64,000 bases of DNA, taken from positions 64,867,766-64,931,765 of the forward strand of contig NC_072801.1 of assembly GCF_028583425.1 (NCBI RefSeq). Reading direction: 5' to 3'. Of the stretch, positions 11,269-21,599 are shown in pieces (the stretch's first letter is position 1; every line of letters begins with the position of its first letter). Both the position numbers and the translations under genes were made by a program. Source of the stretch: Eublepharis macularius. Its lineage: Eukaryota; Chordata; Lepidosauria; Squamata; Eublepharidae. The notes under the pieces are model-generated. The model ran no database searches, was not told where the DNA came from, and saw only the letters and a program-made list of their open reading frames with translations.

Positions 11269-11412
11269 GTGCTAGCCATGTGGAAGATTCAAAGGGGGAG
11301 AGAGGGTTACTTGGGAAATGGCTCTATGGCAGTGAGGGTCCTGGGAAAGCGTAGACCCAGGGAAAGAGATGGAGGTGGACAAGGAGGGGCCGTGGATGGA
11401 AATAAGTAACCG

Positions 11413-11531
11413 AGGGCCAAGCTACACATGACGAATGACACTTCAATGGCAAGTGTATTTCTCCCTGTTCACTTGCCCTCCACTCAATCCACTTGCCGTT
11501 CAAGTGTCATTCGTCATGTGTAGCTTGGCCC
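11413..11531. mobile_element. Palindromic MITE, GGGCCAAGCTAC family
   Basis: Inverted ends gggccaagctacacatgacgaatgacac and its reverse complement enclose a short core with gcaagtg repeats. Sister copies: 3684-3915 (longer core), 33374-33576, 45949-46117, 51975-52092. It begins about 80 bp downstream of the distal splice donor of p53-like exon 8 and about 60 bp past the in-frame stop. Confidence 0.7.
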
Positions 11532-11549
11532 CAAGTCTCACCTCGTGTA

Positions 11550-14500
11550 TAGGGGTGTGCAAGCCAAAAAATTTCGGCTAAACCCGAAAGCCGAAAGAAG
11601 AATCTCTTTCGAATAAGCCGAAAGCCGAAACGGCCAGCCGTTTCGGCTTTCGGCTTTCGGCTTTCTTTCGGCTTTCTTTCGGCTTTCGGCTTTCGGCTTT
11701 TTCAATGGGAAAATGCCTCCGTCTTCCCGGACGTCTGGGGGAGGCATTTTCCCACCGAATCAGCCCAAAATTGGTGGGGACCTTCCTCTAACCCCTCTCT
11801 AAACCCCCCCCCAAGTTTCAGACCGATTGGACTTTGGGGGGCCATGTTATGGCCCCCCAAAGCAGGTCCCCCTATCCTCCCATAAGAAAGCGAAGGAGCA
11901 GCATATTGTTAGCATGCTGCTGCTCATCTTCTTCATTATTTCCTATGGGGAAAAAATGAAGAAGCAGGCTTCCTTTGCCAGGGGTGGCATTTTGCATGCA
12001 AAATGCCCCCTTACCCTCAGGGGCCCTTCTCCCACCCTTCCTCTCACCCCCCACCAAGGCTCAGCCTGCTCCCACTTGGGGGGGGGCATTTCATGGCCTC
12101 CCCAAGTAGGTGCTCTAATCTCTACCACTGACAGCCGGGGGAGGCTTGTCTTGCCAGGGGTGGCATTTTGCATGCAAAATGCCCCCCAGCCCTCAGGGGC
12201 CCTTCTCCCACCCTTCCTCACACCCCCCACCAAGGCTTAGACTGCTCCCACTTGGGGGGGGCATTTCATGGCCTCCCCAAGTAGGTGCTCTTTTCTCTAC
12301 CACTGACAGCTGGGGGAGGCTTGTCTTGCCAGGGGAGGCATTTTGCATGCAAAATGCCCCCCAGCCCTCAGGGGCCCTTCTCCCACCCCTCCTCCCACCC
12401 CCCACCACTTTAAAACACTTTATTTCTTGAACAGCTTTAGGATACACAGCAGGGGGCCGCACCAAAGGGCATGGCAGCAGTATCTTACACAAAAATAACA
12501 CAACTCACTTAACATCAGAGAATCACCCCACAATATTGCTGTCAAAAGCACTTTATTTCCTTAACTGCTTTAGGTTACACAGTAGGAAGGCACAACAGGG
12601 CATGAAAGCAGTGTACTACATAAAAATAACACAACTCACTTCACATCAGAGAATCACACAAATACAACTGCTGTCAAAAACGGTGAAGTGGGTTGTATTA
12701 TTTTGTGTAGTACACTTCTATCATGCCCTTTGGTGTGCTCCCCTGCTGTGTATCCTAAAGCTGTTCAAGAAATAAAGTGTTTTTGACAGGAATTGTGCTT
12801 TTGTGATTCTCTGATGTTAAGTGAGTTGTGTTATTTTTGTGTAAGATACTGCTGCCATGCCCTTTGGTGTGCCCCCCTGCTGTGTAACCTAAAGCTGTTC
12901 AAGAAATAAAGTGTTTTTGACAGGAATCGTGTTTTGTGATTCTCTGATGTTAAGTGAGTTGTGTTAATTTTTCTGTGTGGGGGACTGCTGGTGTAATGTG
13001 TCATAATGCTTTGCCTACTTGTACTTTGAAAGGGAGAAAATAATTTTTTAAAAACTTTATTTTGTGTTGTTCGTGTTTTATTCTTTGTTGTGCAGTTGGT
13101 TCCCATCATAGGGAACAATGGGGCTGGCTGGCCAGCCATCTCTGTAGGTGGTAGGGGAATTTGAGGGAGGGTGTCTGTGGTTCAGGTGCTTTCACAGGGA
13201 CCAGCTGGCACTCAGAAGTGTGCCCACCATTGTGGCACCCCTGGGCTGTGCAGAATTGCCCAGGGAAAGAGAGTTTAGAAGTTCCCAGCATAGGGAACAA
13301 AGGGAGAGGGCTGGCCTTTGCCAGCCTGTTCCTGGGGTTATGGGTGTGGGGCAGGTGGGGGTGGATTTGGGTCTGTGAGGGGCTAATGTGGGAATTTGGG
13401 TCTGTGTGTGGCAGCTGGGGGGGAATTGGGTTTGTGTGGGGCTGTAAGGGGTGGACTTTAGGGGCTGAGAGGACCTACTTGGGGAGGCCATGAAATGCCC
13501 CCCCCAAGTGGAAGCAGGCTGAGCCTTGGTGGGGGGTGGGAGGAGGAGTGGGAGAAGGGCCCCTGAGGGCTGGGGGGGCATTTTGCATGCAAAATGCCAC
13601 CCCTGGCAAGACAAGACTCCCCCAGCTGTCAGTGGTAGAGAAAAGAGCACCTACTTGGGGAGGCCATGAAATGCCCCCCCCAAGTGGGAGCAGTCTGAGC
13701 CTTGGTGGGGGGTGGGAGGAAGGGTGGGAGAAGGGCCCCAGAGGGTTGGGGGGCATTTTGCATGCAAAATGCCACCCCTGGCAAGACAAGCCTCCTCCAG
13801 CTGTCAGTGGTAGAGAAAAGAGCACCTACTTGGGGAGGCCATGAAATGCCCCCCCCCAAGTGGGAGCAGTCTGAGCCTTGGTGGGGGGTGGGAGGAAGGG
13901 TGGGAGAAGGGCCCCAGAGGGTTGGGGGGCATTTTGCATGCAAAATGCCACCCCTGGCAAGACAAGCCTCCCCCAGCTGTCAGTGGTAGAGATGAGAGCA
14001 GAGCACCTACTTGGGGAGGCCATGAAATGCCCCCCCCAAGTGGGAGCAGGCTGAGCCTTGGTGGGGGGTGGGAGGAAGGGTGGGAGAAGGGCCCCTGAGG
14101 GTAAGGGGGCATTTTGCATGCAAAATGCCACCCCTGGTAAAGGAAGCCTGCTTCTTCATTTTTTCCCCATAGGAAATAATGAAGAAGATGAGCAGCAGCA
14201 TGCTAACAATATGCTGCTCCTTCGCTTTCTTATGGGAGGATGGGGGACCTGCTTTGGGGGGCCATAACATGGCCCCCCAAAGTCCAATCGGTCTGAAACT
14301 TGGGGGGGGGGGGGTTTAGAGAGGGGTTAGAGGAAGGTCCCCACCAATTTTGGGCTGATTCAGTGCGAAAATGCCTCCCCCAGACGTCCGGGAAGACGGA
14401 GGCATTTTCCCATTGAAAAGCCGAAAGAAGCCGAAACGTTTCAGCTTTTTTTCTTTCGGCTAAGCCGAAACGTTTCGGCTTTCTCTGAAACGTTTCGGCT

Positions 14501-14573
14501 AACCCGAAAGAAGCCGAAACACTTTTGTTTCGGCTTTCTTTCGGCATTCAGAAAGCCGAAACGCACATCCCTA
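11550..14573. mobile_element. Giant foldback hAT-type element, copy B (3.0 kb)
   Basis: Flanked by a perfect 8-bp duplication CTCGTGTA (11542-11549 and 14574-14581). Same ends and modules as copy A: gccgaaa arrays, aaaatgcctccgtctt, the gccatgttatggc block, three cattttgcatgcaaaatg modules in the left arm and four in the right, and central ggatacacagcaggggg units. The two copies differ in module number and central length. It lies between the last p53-like exon and the first CARD exon, so the proposed p53-CARD splice must cross it. Confidence 0.9.
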
Positions 14574-14679
14574 CTCGTGTATTCATGAAGAGGCAGAATG
14601 GGAAAAGTGAGGCTGTGGGTTCTATGAGAGAAAAGGCAACAATACATCTCCTTTGTTGTTTAGAAAAAAAGATAATTAA

Positions 14680-14872
14680 TGGAGGATATCTGACCTGGAT
14701 GGCCCAGGCTAGCCTGTTTGTGTCAGATCTCAGCTGCTAATCTGGTCGGTACTTAGATGGGAGACCACTAAGCAGAGGCAGGCAATGGCAAGCCACCTTC
14801 GTTCATCTCTTGCCTTGGAAATCCTATGGGGTCACCTGAGACTTGATGGCACTTTCCACCACCACAAAGGGT
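14680..14872 (+). mobile_element. 5S rRNA-derived SINE
   Basis: The segment with cagatctcagctgctaatctgg followed by cggtacttagatgggagacca matches the 3' half of 5S rRNA. It is followed by a SINE body (aggcaggcaatggcaagccacc and gacttgatggcactttccaccaccac). It is a retroposed element, not a 5S gene: the 5' half is altered and the body is repeat. Another body fragment lies at about 25244-25330. Confidence 0.75.
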
Positions 14873-15115
14873 TATGAGATTACAGCTGGTATGGAGAGAG
14901 TAAGATTTTATTTTTGTTCCCTCTGCTGTCACTAGAATATGGGGGCACTCCGTAAAATTGATTATTTTCATACACTTATTTATTTTTCATGGCCAATTTT
15001 AACTAGGAGATCAGTGTGACCTTAATTGTGTTCAGTCAGTGTGAGTGCTTGTGGTCTTCCATCTTGGGGCAAACGAAATCCTAACCCATTTTTGCCAACT
15101 CGAGACATTGTGCTG

Positions 15116-15346
15116 CCTGAGGTAGAGTGGTTAATTGGTTCAGCTGCAAATCAGCACTCTGTTGGTTCAGATCCCACTACTGCCATGAACTCAGTAGGTG
15201 GCCTTGGGTAAGCCACTCCTCTAAGCCCCAGCTCCCCAGCTGTATCATGGGGATAATGATAACACTAACTTGTTCACCGCTCTGGGTGAGACACTAATCT
15301 GTCTAGAAGAGTGGTATATAAGTGCAGTTATTATTATTATTATCCT
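15116..15346 (+). mobile_element. CORE-type SINE
   Basis: Decayed tRNA-like head (gagtggttaattggttcagctgcaaatcagcac, gttggttcagatcccac), a gggtaagccactcc core, a ccgctctgggtgagac tail domain and a (tta)n end. Confidence 0.65.
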
Positions 15347-15710
15347 CAGCCTAATCTTGATTCCCCACATGCACAGAATACTCCATGTGGAGCAGAAAAT
15401 CAGGGGAGGAAAACCTTCCCCCCCCCATGTTATTGTGACAGGGGGAAATGGCTTGGGGGAGGAGCCCCTTCTCCCTCTGTGGAGGCATTTTGAGGCTGTT
15501 TGGGCTCTCCTTTATTTTTTAACAGCTATTCCCCAAAGCTGCTGTGTAGCTGCAGGGAACTTGAGTTGGGTCCGGGGAACACAGGCCAAACTCTTTAAAA
15601 ACCTGCACATGTAGCTTGACTCTTGGTTTGGCAGAGGCAGAAGGCTCTAATATCTATACCAGACCTAGCCAATCCATCTTGGGAGTAATAGCCGGGAGAG
15701 TTAGTTGGGT

Positions 15711-15945
15711 GTGGTTAAGAGCAGCAGGACTGTAATCTGGAGAACCGGGTTGATTTCCGACTCCTCCATTTGAAGCCAGCTGGGTGACCTTGGGTCAATC
15801 ACAGCGCTCTCGGAGCTCTCTCAGCCCCACCCACCTCACAGTGTGATTATCATGAGGATAATAACAACACTTTGTAAACCGCTCTGAGTGGGCACTAAGT
15901 TGTCCTGAAGGGCAGTATATAAATCAAATGTTGTTGTTGTTGGGT
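15711..15945 (+). mobile_element. CORE-type SINE
   Basis: Head gtggttaagagcagcagg, body ccagctgggtgaccttgggtcaatcacagc and agccccacccacctcacag, tail aaccgctctgagtgggcac and (gtt)n. Minus-strand copy at 23084-23327; partial copies at 10504-10594 and 50265-50402. Confidence 0.8.
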
Positions 15946-16356
15946 ATAAATGTTTTAAATAATCCAAAGGCTTTATACTGCCTGCCAAACACTGATGCTG
16001 CTATTGCACAGAAGTGTCCATGAGTTTTGCAAAGGCACTGTTTGGCAATATCCCTCCAAAGTCGTGACACTGCCATTTCCCATTCCTGGCAGACTCTGGC
16101 CCTGGGATGCCATGTGGCAACTTACAGCAGAAGGCCTCTCACTGGTGGGGCCTTCTCTCTGGCTCTTGCTCCTCTGAGTGATGAGGAGAAAGGCCCAGGA
16201 ACGTACATCAGGCAACGCGTGATGTCTCATCTCCCTAAAAGCCCAGATGTGACATAGGTGTGTAGGGTGACAATCTGGCCATCCTGCAAAAGTCTGGAGG
16301 ACTGTCATCCCTACACTGGGAACAAAGGCGATTAATTCTAACTTCTGTCTTTGCAG

Positions 16357-16605
16357 AGAAAAATGTTGTCTGTGAAAACCAGGCAGAGCTGATACGCTGC
16401 GTCTCTAAAGTTCCTGAAGTCTTGAATGAATTGGTTGGTGTTGTGTTGAACAGAACTCAGTGCGAAGATATTATGTCTGAGCCCACCGATGCGTTAAGGA
16501 TGCAGAAGTTGTTTGAGGAGGTGTTGGTAGGGAATGAGCTACATCAAGCCCATTTGTACCGGGTGCTACTGAGGACAAACTGGGCCCTTATTGACAAACT
16601 ACTTG
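16357..16605 (+). CDS. CARD-like exon 1 of the upstream array (divergent)
   Basis: The exon is 249 nt, phase 1 to phase 1, with acceptor tttgcag and donor gtaagt. The 83 residues follow the layout of the other CARD exons: QAELIRCVSKVPEVL for helices 1-2, a central MQKLFEE, and LYRVLLRTNWALIDKLL for helices 5-6. It is the most divergent copy. The HFVE-x-H start shared by the others is NVVCENQ, and the PGWxxxxKD motif is VGNELHQAH. Joined to the preceding p53 exon, the split codon gives Glu or Lys and stays open. Identification is by similarity to the neighbouring array and to the terminal CARD. Confidence 0.85.
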
Positions 16606-19008
16606 GTAAGTCAATGTGAGACTGAGAAAGAGTCATTTTTTTAAAATAGATGCCATAAAATAAAGGTTTCACGCTTAGTTCAATCATCTTCTCCCCCCAA
16701 ATCAACTTTCCTGGTTTTGAGAAGTCCATGAATTGTGTTATCCACTAATGGAAATGTTCCAACTTCCACTATACACACATATAAGCCACTATCTTTGATG
16801 CAATTCCATGTGGTTGAGGAGCATGAATGAATATTACAGGCAATGGGAGGAAGGGTGACAAGTGAAAGGCCTGTGCTGTGGACTCAGCCACCCCACTCAC
16901 TGATTCCCAGCAGCATAGAATCACTTAGCAGAGACTGTAAGAATGTTAAAGAGCGGCTGATATGAGTTGGGTGACACTTTTGCACTTTCTGTAGCAGTAT
17001 AATAGGTGGCTCCAAAATAAATAATAATCTGTTTAGGTCTACAGGCTCAGAGGGCAACCTTACTACTTGACAGATTTTAGGGCAGTGATACTCACTCAGC
17101 GGCTCAGGAGATCCACAAATGGCTCTGACATGTCATCTGTGGTTCTTTTGAAAGCTGTTCCCCAATATGGCTCCTGAAACAAGGGGCAGGTAAGTGAGCA
17201 AGGCTCTTGGTAAGTGGGGTTTCCACCTTGAAACAGCCTTTGCCAGAAGAACAGGTAAGCTGTGAGCCTTCCTGAGTTACAGGCTTCATGCCCGGGATGG
17301 ATGTAAATGTGGCTTTTCTGGTTGATGGCAAATGCGAATGTCTCTCTCTGCCAGCTGTGGAGTAAGTAGTACTGTGTTAGGGCATCATTAAAAAGCATCA
17401 AACCATCAATGATTTAGATTATTATATATCTGCTATTAGGTTGGGTGCCACTTTGAGTTTTTCTTTTTAACTTGGGCACTACACTCTCAGGTCAAGCTTG
17501 TATGGCCTTGTAAGCACAGAGTGCCATTCAAGCCTTAAAATTCTTAAAATTTCACAACTTTGGTTTAGGCTGTAAGCTTTTACAGGCCCAGTTTCAGCCT
17601 GCTTTGGGAAGAAATGTGCTGGCTTGTTCATTGAACATACCTGCAAGCCTCCACCGTTCTCAAGAGAATCAACCTTGGGAAGCCTGGCGGCTACAGCTCC
17701 TAATCAGTCCTCTCCAATTTTTATCTTAGCAACGCCAATTAAGTAACTGAGCCTGATTTGCTCCTGGTTCATAGGGTGATGTAGCCAGGCCTAAAAAGAT
17801 GGCTGCCTACTACACTGTGAACCTCTCTATTCACTATTCTTCACCAGTATGTGAAAGAGGACTTTGCTTCCATGCCTGCTACCCTCACAATGCTTGGAGC
17901 TGTGTGGGAAGAAATTGGGACTCTTTTGAGGCCAAAAAGGGCAGAATCCTGTCCTAGGGGTTTTGGAATAGCTGTGGATCAGTGCCCAAAGACAGGAGTA
18001 GGGGCGGGGGTGTCTCCCGTCCTTATAGTGCCTCCATTTCTTATTCTTCGAGGTCTTAACATAAAGCTTGAGTGTTGACATTGGGGACTAGTAGAACAGA
18101 TTCTAACTCAATTTGTCATGGGGAGGGGCAGGCCTTATATAGATCCCCAATTTCCGCTCACCTTTGTTCTGATGCGGAGCTGGTGGAGGATGTGGAGCTG
18201 GTGGAGGATGCTACCAACCCAAGAGACTTGTCAGATTAACTCTCTCTTTTGATGCTGAACAGAATGGCCACATAAGGAGCAAAGCATATTAGATGCGGCA
18301 GTGATCTTGATCTGATATCTGTAAATAATATGTTGTTATTGGTCCATTATGCAAAGTCTGCATATAGGTACTCATGTATTTCCTAAAATCTCAATTTATG
18401 TTAGTTTTACTTTATTTTATTAATATCCCTTTCCTTTTTAAACATTTTGGTTTAATTTTTATAGTGTTTACCAGTACAGGTTGATGATATATCCCATTAA
18501 TTTTATAATATAAGATGTTACATTACACTATGAGATTAAGAATTTCAACAGAAGAAAAGTTTGAAGCAACTTGATAGCACATAACACACACACAGAACTG
18601 ATTTTGAAAGGTACCTTTGATCTCCCTAGAGTTATTTTTAGGTGAACTTTTGAGTAGAATGGAGCTGCCACAAAAGGCAGATTTGAAAACTAAGAAGACA
18701 AGATATACAAGGGAAGGGGAGAGGAAAGGTAGAGGAATTTGGTGACCTTTATTTATTTGGAAATTATATATACATAAGCCATCCTTATCAATGACACAAC
18801 ATTTTTCAAAAGGCACAAGAAAAAGCAGAGTTACCAAGTCTCTGGGATGTGCGTTGATGGCGATCCTTATCTTTATGAACAAATCATGGCTGTGAGAACA
18901 GAAAGCCAGAAAATGAATAATTTGTATGAACTGGTGATAAGCTTCACTAATAATCTTCTTCTCTAATAAGCTTCTCTTGCTTAGCTTCTCTAATATTTTT
19001 CTTCCCAG
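16606..19008. other. Intron between CARD exons 1 and 2
   Basis: No exon recognised. Mostly unique-looking sequence, with one arm of an inverted repeat at 18548-18676. Confidence 0.6.
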
Positions 19009-19257
19009 GAGGGCATTTTGTGGAACGGCATCAAAAACAACTGACTGAAAATGTCTCTGGGATGGACATTATATTATTTCGGCTAAATGGTTCTGTTTTG
19101 AATCATGATGAATTTCACCTTATTATGACTGAAGAGACAGATGTGGGCAAGATGAAGAAGCTGCTTGAACTGATGCCGGGATGGGATGGAAGACAGAAGG
19201 ATCTGCTTTACCAGGAGCTTATTCAGACAAATGGGCCTCTTATCGCTGCTCTTGAGG
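19009..19257 (+). CDS. CARD-like exon 2 of the upstream array
   Basis: The exon is 249 nt, phase 1 to phase 1, acceptor cttcccag, donor gtaaat. It carries the full array signature: GHFVERHQKQL (helix 1), MKKLLELMPGWDGRQKD (helices 4-5) and LIQTNGPLIAALEG (helix 6). The PGWD-xxx-KD motif aligns with the SWDRKCKD stretch of the human NLRP1 CARD. The exon lies between two inverted copies of a repeat of about 130 bp (18548-18676 and 20185-20330), next to a hAT MITE. Confidence 0.93.
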
Positions 19258-19546
19258 GTAAATTAATAGTACGGGGAAACTGCCTAGTGCCAATGGGTGG
19301 ACAGATTTCCTTTAAGAAGTGGTAATTTACCATGGCATGCATGTGATCACTTGGTAAGCTGGCTGTGTGGGTGGATACCAATCACTCTTTAAAAAAATAT
19401 TATCAATACAAACAAAAAGGGGAAAAATAATGTTAAGTTCTTCTTTCCCTATAGCACATTGAGACAATTCCTTAAAAAAATAAATTTTATCTTAATTACA
19501 GTCTCTCACAATTAAGTATTTTAGACAACTTCTGATGACTCTGTAT

Positions 19547-19952
19547 TAGAGATGGGCATGAACCAAAATACGAACCAAAATTAAGCATGAACCAGGCCGG
19601 TTCGTGGTTCGTGAACCATGGTTTGTCAGATCCCATTTCTGACAAAGCGCCACAAACTTTTAGGCTGGTTCATTTGGTTTGTTTTTTGGTTCATCACTGC
19701 AGACAGCCTGGTGCCAATCAATCAGTTTCCTAGGCAACAGGGGATGGACTTCCTGCAGACCTTCTGCTGAACTGCTGGCCCAGAAGTGACCTTCTGCTGG
19801 CCCGGAAGTGATGGTTTTCTGACCTGGATGTGACGTTTTCATGAACCGAACAAACTGGTTCGCAAACCGGGGGCAGGTTCGTGAAAGTTCTTGGTTCGTG
19901 AAATTTGACAAACCACATTGTTCGGGTTTTTTTCAGTTCATGCCCATCCCTA
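19547..19952. mobile_element. hAT-type MITE, TAGAGATGGGCATGAAC ends
   Basis: Starts tagagatgggcatgaacc and ends gttcatgcccatccctac, with near-identical 8-bp flanks ctctgtat / ctctatac. Internal aaccaaa/ttcgtg repeats resemble the ends of the larger hAT at 55317-59635. Confidence 0.8.
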
Positions 19953-20289
19953 CTCTATACCTTAAGTTGAGTATAATGACTGTTCCAATATTCAGCAAAT
20001 AAAGCCCAAGTCTCTATAAATGATTATAGTCCCACTTTTCCTGACCTCTTAAATGTATAATTTGAGATCTTATTCATACTCCAGACAAACCAGACCTTAT
20101 TAACCAAAATGTCTTAGATGTGGTTCTTTCATTCCTATACTAACACCAGCCTCGCCCCAGTGTTCATTTTGCTCCAAAAGATTTTTTTGTGGTAGCTCCA
20201 TTCTACTCAAAAGTTCACCTAAAAATAACTCTAGGGAGAGAGATCAAAGGTACCTTTCAAAATCAGTTCTGTTTCTTTTTGAATTGTGT

Positions 20290-21480
20290 GTGTGTTATGT
20301 GCCGACAAGTTGCTTCAAACTTTTCTTCTGAAAATCAACAAATCCCACAAGACTTGCTTGTAACCATAGATCAAAATTTCCCAATGTCAGCTCCTGAAGT
20401 TCTTTAGCATACATCCATGGCATTAAGAGCCATGGTTCAGGGCTAAAAGCATCCAGCAACTTTTGGCCTAATTCAGTCCTGAGAGATAATTTGAGACACA
20501 TTGAGGAGTGCCTATTATCCTATGTATAAATTGATAAAGGGGGTGATCAAAATATTCTGTAATCACCAAGATCCAAATAGCAATGCCATAGAGTAGCTGT
20601 GGGGTTATTTCTGAATTAAACACCAGAATTGTACCTGGAATATATCTCCCTCGGCCCTTGTAAAACAGAAATGAGATAACGCTCCAGCCATAACCTTGAT
20701 ATTATTCAGTGCAAACTTAACGCTGCGGGAGCCAAGACAAGTTTGAGGAGAAAATGATTCCAAAATAACAAAACCTCTTAACTTGCTCGATATCAAAATT
20801 TGCTACAGTTCATGTAGAGAGACCTAAGTTGCTATTTTGGAGAAAACCACGGTTTTAGATTTGTTGTAATTTATTTGCAAATCCCCATCTAGGTAATAAT
20901 TTGAAAAACATCTCAAATAGTCTCCTTAGGCGAATCTTAGTTTGGGATATAAGGACTGAATTGTCAAGCATAGAGCAACAAAGCCAGTCTGGGGGCATGA
21001 AACTCTGGAAATAAAAGGAGATAAATTTAGATATAAGGTTGAAAAGAAGTAAGGCAGGCAAACACCATGTCTAATCCTCCTGTCAACGCAAAAACTTTCT
21101 GAAAGTTGCCCTTCTCCACTGCCGTGAACCTGAACAGTGGTATTAGAATATAATTTCTTGTTTAACTAGATAATCTTTTATCAATTGTTGAGCCCTCCAG
21201 TTTCTCCAATAGATTCACCCCTTGAGGTCGATAAAGGCAACGTACAGCTTTCGCCCTGAGGAGGCTTTATATTTTCCTGCTAAATGAGCAAGAATTAAAC
21301 AGTGATCAGTGGTGGAAAATCCTCTCCTAAAGCCACTTTGTTCCCAACCTATAATTTTGTTGGTCTTGTTCCATTCTAGTAATTTTCGATATTAAAGTGA
21401 GAGTATAATTTCCCAACTGATGACAGAAGGCTAATTGGGTGAGAATTGGCAGGATCAAGCCTGTCGCCCGCAGGGTTAAT
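20290..21480 (-). mobile_element. LINE reverse transcriptase remnant
   Basis: On the minus strand, short frames give RGFSTTDHCLILAHLAGKY, KLYVAFIDLK, LFNLISKFISF and DNSVLISQTKIRLRRLFEMF. These are the ordered RT landmarks of a non-LTR retrotransposon, the last being the strand after the catalytic YADD (here degraded). The clade is uncertain (R4-like or L2-like). It is broken by many changes and old. Confidence 0.75.
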
Positions 21481-21599
21481 GAAGGTGAGGAAACTTTGCT
21501 GCCCTCAGTGCCTTAAGCTGACAGATCATGGGATCCAACCCATTATTTCCAGGGTTCACGTGGTGGATGGGGTGATGATAGCCTTCTGGTTAGATGACT

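Larger units (their letters stand above)
18548..20330. repeat. Inverted repeat pair flanking CARD exon 2
   Basis: 18548-18676 (with gaaaagtttgaagcaac and tgattttgaaaggtaccttt) recurs inverted at 20185-20330 (aaaggtacctttcaaaatca, gttgcttcaaacttttcttc). The arms are about 130 bp and about 1.5 kb apart. The right arm abuts a minus-strand LINE remnant, so both may be fragments of one retroelement family. Confidence 0.7.

Noticed and set aside
14680-14780. 5S rRNA gene
   Set aside because: Only the 3' half resembles 5S, it is diverged, and it runs into a SINE body.
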